From positions 1 through 6,375 of the forward strand of contig NZ_CANCLE010000201.1 in assembly GCF_947378715.1 (NCBI RefSeq): a stretch of DNA of 6,375 nt. The letters run 5' to 3'. A model generated the notes under the pieces. It was not told the DNA's origin. It did no database searches and was given only the letters and a program-made list of their open reading frames with translations. Below are positions 4,882-6,375 of the stretch, one piece after another. The stretch is from Phenylobacterium aquaticum. Its GTDB lineage: Bacteria > Pseudomonadota > Alphaproteobacteria > Caulobacterales > Caulobacteraceae. The first letter of the stretch is position 1. Every line of letters begins with the position of its first letter. A program made the position numbers and the translations under genes.

Positions 4882-4950
4882 GGCGGGGCTTAGGTTCGGG
4901 AGCCACGGCCTTGCCACCCGGGCGGGGCTCGGGTTCTATGGCCACGACCT
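4882..4950. repeat. Imperfect 30-bp direct repeat, period 39, in a divergent promoter region
   Basis: Positions 4882-4911 and 4921-4950 match at 23 of 30 aligned bases without gaps. Both begin GGCGGGGCT, have GGTTC in the middle and end with GCCACG followed by CCT. The pair occupies most of the 117-bp divergent region between the CsbD-like gene and the TonB-C gene, just before the SD of the latter. It may be a doubled operator or a small tandem duplication. Confidence 0.6.
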
Positions 4951-4957
4951 GAGGTGG
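4951..4957 (+). promoter_or_regulatory. Ribosome binding site deciding the TonB-C gene start
   Basis: GAGGTGG lies eight bases before the ATG at 4966. The upstream in-frame GTG at 4954 is inside this SD, so ATG 4966 is the better start. Confidence 0.72.
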
Positions 4958-4965
4958 AATTCCGC

Positions 4966-5586
4966 ATGCTGCCTATCTTCGCCGCCGCCATCGCGGCCCT
5001 GCCGCCCGGCGCGGCCGATATCAACCCCAAGGACTGGGACACCCGCCCCAGCGGTGACGAATTCGCCCGCATTTATCCAAGCAACGCGTCGGTTCACGGC
5101 CTGATGGGCCAAGCGACAATTGCTTGCATTGTCACCGACCGGGGAAATCTGACCGACTGCAAGGTCACGGAGGAATATCCGCGTTTCGAAGGCTTCGGAC
5201 ACGCCGCGCTGGAACTATCGACCCGATTTCGGCTGCGGATCGAACTTCCCTCAGAAGCGCCTAACGTCGGCCGATTGGCGACCATCCCTATCCGCTTTGC
5301 ACTGCCCGGCAGCAATCTCTCCTCGAACCCTCAGATCGACGGCCCATTCGCCTGCTACGGCCAGATCACCCATGTGATCGCCCACGACCAACAAAATGGC
5401 GTGGCCTGGAAGGCGTCACTCTATTGGCTTGTTCAATTGGCCGCCGCTGTCGCGAACGCCCACGGCACGCCCGCCTCCGTCGACGGCGAAGCCAAGCGCG
5501 CCCGCGAGAGCGGCGAGGACGGAACCCTGAACGTTCCCGTTGGCTACGAACTCGCCACCTGCATGACCAAGGCGGGCGGCAAGTAG
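4966..5586 (+). CDS. Exported TonB C-terminal-domain protein with unknown C-terminal extension
   Basis: A 206-residue protein. Residues 1-17 (MLPIFAAAIAALPPGAA) are a short hydrophobic export signal without the usual basic start. Residues about 34-112 resemble the C-terminal domain of TonB-type energy transducers: IYPSNASVHGLMGQATIACIV, the turn TDRGNLTDCKV, then FGHAALELSTRFRLR. In TonB this domain touches TonB boxes of outer-membrane receptors. The proline-rich spacer and a clear transmembrane anchor coupled to ExbBD are absent, so ordinary energy transduction is unlikely. Residues 113-206 match nothing I recognise. Four cysteines (54, 65, 120, 199) could form two disulfides, Cys54-Cys65 being a frequent pair in such domains. 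G+C is about 60% against 78% in the kinase operon, which suggests a different history. The antitoxin gene starts 44 bp downstream and may be co-transcribed. Confidence 0.7.
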   Translation: MLPIFAAAIAALPPGAADINPKDWDTRPSGDEFARIYPSNASVHGLMGQATIACIVTDRGNLTDCKVTEEYPRFEGFGHAALELSTRFRLRIELPSEAPNVGRLATIPIRFALPGSNLSSNPQIDGPFACYGQITHVIAHDQQNGVAWKASLYWLVQLAAAVANAHGTPASVDGEAKRARESGEDGTLNVPVGYELATCMTKAGGK

Positions 5587-5619
5587 CCACCTAAGCCACT
5601 CCTGCCGAGCGCCCCAACC

Positions 5620-5624
5620 GGAGG
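5620..5624 (+). promoter_or_regulatory. Ribosome binding site of the VapB-like gene
   Basis: GGAGG lies six bases before the ATG at 5631. It supports that start over the in-frame ATG at 5649, which has no such sequence. Confidence 0.75.
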
Positions 5625-5630
5625 CCCCAA

Positions 5631-5885
5631 ATGACGCTTCGTCGCCAAATGAAGCTCCTCCGCATCGGCAGCGACCAAGCCGTCCGCATTCCCCGAGAGT
5701 TCGAGCTCCCCGGTGAGGAAGCGATCACGCACCGCTATGGAGACCGACTAATCATCGAACCGGCGCATCCCATGTCTCTGCTCGCCCTGCTGGCCGAACT
5801 GCCAACGCTCAACGAAGACTTCGACCCAATCGAGGACCCCGCGCCTGCGCCCGTGCAAATCCAACCGAGGCACCAGCCCCCCTGA
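5631..5885 (+). CDS. Orphan VapB/AbrB-type antitoxin
   Basis: An 84-residue protein of the SpoVT/AbrB swapped-hairpin DNA-binding group, closest in pattern to VapB antitoxins. The N-terminal domain runs from LLRIGSDQAVRIPREF (9-24) to YGDRLIIEP (36-44). The tail SLLALLAELPTLNEDFDPIED (49-69) fits the helix and acidic segment with which VapB wraps its toxin. VapB proteins neutralise VapC PIN-domain RNases and repress their own operon. No VapC follows: the next 110 bp carry no PIN-like open frame, and ruvC then begins. The last 15 residues are rich in Pro and Gln. It may be the remnant of a lost toxin-antitoxin pair, an antitoxin acting on a VapC elsewhere, or a stand-alone regulator. It lies with the TonB-C gene in the lower-G+C stretch. 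Confidence 0.78.
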   Translation: MTLRRQMKLLRIGSDQAVRIPREFELPGEEAITHRYGDRLIIEPAHPMSLLALLAELPTLNEDFDPIEDPAPAPVQIQPRHQPP

Positions 5886-5961
5886 CAATCGAGAACGGGC
5901 AAGGCTAACGCCCCTCATCCACCGCTCCTTAACCCTTCCCCCCTCAACTCGGCCGCTGTAG

Positions 5962-5976
5962 GAACATATCCCGAAC
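5962..5976. promoter_or_regulatory. LexA (SOS) box before ruvC
   Basis: GAAC-ATATCCC-GAAC on the plus strand is GTTC-N7-GTTC on the minus strand, an exact alphaproteobacterial LexA operator. It ends 19 bases before the ruvC ATG, where LexA would block transcription initiation. Relative to its gene, its direct repeat points the opposite way from the box at 4551-4565. Confidence 0.85.
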
Positions 5977-5995
5977 ACGACGACTCGCAGGCGCC

Positions 5996-6375
5996 ATGAC
6001 CTCTGTCCGCATCCTCGGCCTTGACCCCGGCCTCCGCCGCACCGGCTGGGGGGTGATCGTGGCCGAGGGGTCCAGGCTCAGCCACGTGGCGCATGGGGTG
6101 ATCGCGCCCAAGGACAGCCTGCCGTTCTCAGAGCGGCTGTTGATCCTGTTCGACGCCATCGAGGCGGTGATCGCCGCCCACAGCCCCGACGAGGCCGCGG
6201 TCGAGGAGACCTTCATGAACAACAACGCCGCCTCGGCCCTGAAGCTCGGCCATGCGCGGGCCATGGCCCTGGTGGCGCCGGCCCGGGCCGGGCTGGCGGT
6301 GGCGGAATATGCCGCGACCGTGGTCAAGAAATCCGTGGTCGGGACCGGCTCGGCCGACAAGGACCAGGTCGGCTA
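5996..6375 (+). CDS. ruvC: RuvC Holliday junction resolvase, C-terminus cut by window edge
   Basis: The first 126 residues of RuvC, the cytoplasmic homodimeric endonuclease that resolves Holliday junctions together with RuvAB in recombinational repair. Visible family features are ILGLDPGLRRTGWGV (6-20) with catalytic Asp10 (E. coli Asp7), VEETFMNNNAASALKLGHARA (69-89) with Glu70 (E. coli Glu66), and EYAATVVKKSVVGTGSADKDQV (104-125). The last two catalytic aspartates lie beyond the window. It lines up with E. coli RuvC almost without gaps, and the start fits the family N-terminus. The SD is weak (CAGG, four bases before ATG). A perfect LexA box ends 19 bp upstream, which fits SOS control; ruvA and ruvB would be expected just downstream. 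A GANTC site (5982-5986) lies between box and start. Confidence 0.95.
   Translation, partial: MTSVRILGLDPGLRRTGWGVIVAEGSRLSHVAHGVIAPKDSLPFSERLLILFDAIEAVIAAHSPDEAAVEETFMNNNAASALKLGHARAMALVAPARAGLAVAEYAATVVKKSVVGTGSADKDQVG

Noticed and set aside
5897..5913. GGGC/GCCC stem after the antitoxin gene as a terminator
   Set aside because: Only four base pairs with a nine-base loop and no T-run; too weak to call.
5929..5932. TTAA half-site of a CtrA box upstream of ruvC
   Set aside because: No second TTAA occurs seven bases away, so the TTAA-N7-TTAA consensus is not met.
5886..5995. Possible vapC remnant or small gene between the antitoxin and ruvC
   Set aside because: No PIN-domain-like residues or SD-supported open frame are visible in either strand of this 110-bp gap.

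Overview
The window is GC-rich chromosomal DNA (78% G+C by count over 2221-2520) and looks like an alphaproteobacterium, most likely the Caulobacter/Phenylobacterium group. The reasons are two perfect copies of the alphaproteobacterial LexA box (GTTC-N7-GTTC), a ruvC gene, GANTC sites and the style of the protein families. The genus is an inference from composition and families.

Layout. Positions 1-312 (minus) hold the N-terminal part of a Rid/YjgF-family protein that runs off the left edge. A 166-bp divergent intergenic region separates it from a tight plus-strand run: a CoaA-type pantothenate kinase (479-1225, TTG start), a secreted alpha/beta hydrolase (1260-2138) and an RNase HI-fold protein that has lost all its catalytic carboxylates (2135-2620, GTGA overlap). 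The last gene shares one palindromic CTAG as stop codon with the convergent SOUL heme-binding-family gene (2617-3240, minus). Further minus-strand genes follow: a PaaI-type hotdog thioesterase (3322-3753), a protein with two phage-terminase-small-subunit-like helix-turn-helix modules (3889-4521), and a small CsbD-like lipoprotein (4615-4848). On the plus strand come an exported TonB-C-terminal-domain protein (4966-5586), an orphan VapB/AbrB-type antitoxin (5631-5885) and the start of ruvC (5996 to the right edge).

The most notable part is 4521-4565. The duplicated terminase-like gene has a perfect LexA box about 30 bp before its start. Between box and start is a hairpin whose 3' arm carries the only Shine-Dalgarno-like sequence. 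This suggests a DNA-damage-induced gene with a second, RNA-level lock. A second perfect LexA box sits before ruvC, so the window contains two probable SOS transcription units, one a classic repair gene and the other unrecognised.

A second theme is enzyme families with altered key residues: the RNase HI fold (all four DEDD residues replaced), the Rid protein (Cys where RidA has Arg105), the pantothenate kinase (Gly where E. coli CoaA has the CoA-feedback Arg106) and the thioesterase (Leu at the usual His of its family). The stretch 4950-5900 is lower in G+C (60% by count over 5161-5460) and carries the two genes that look most like accessory DNA.
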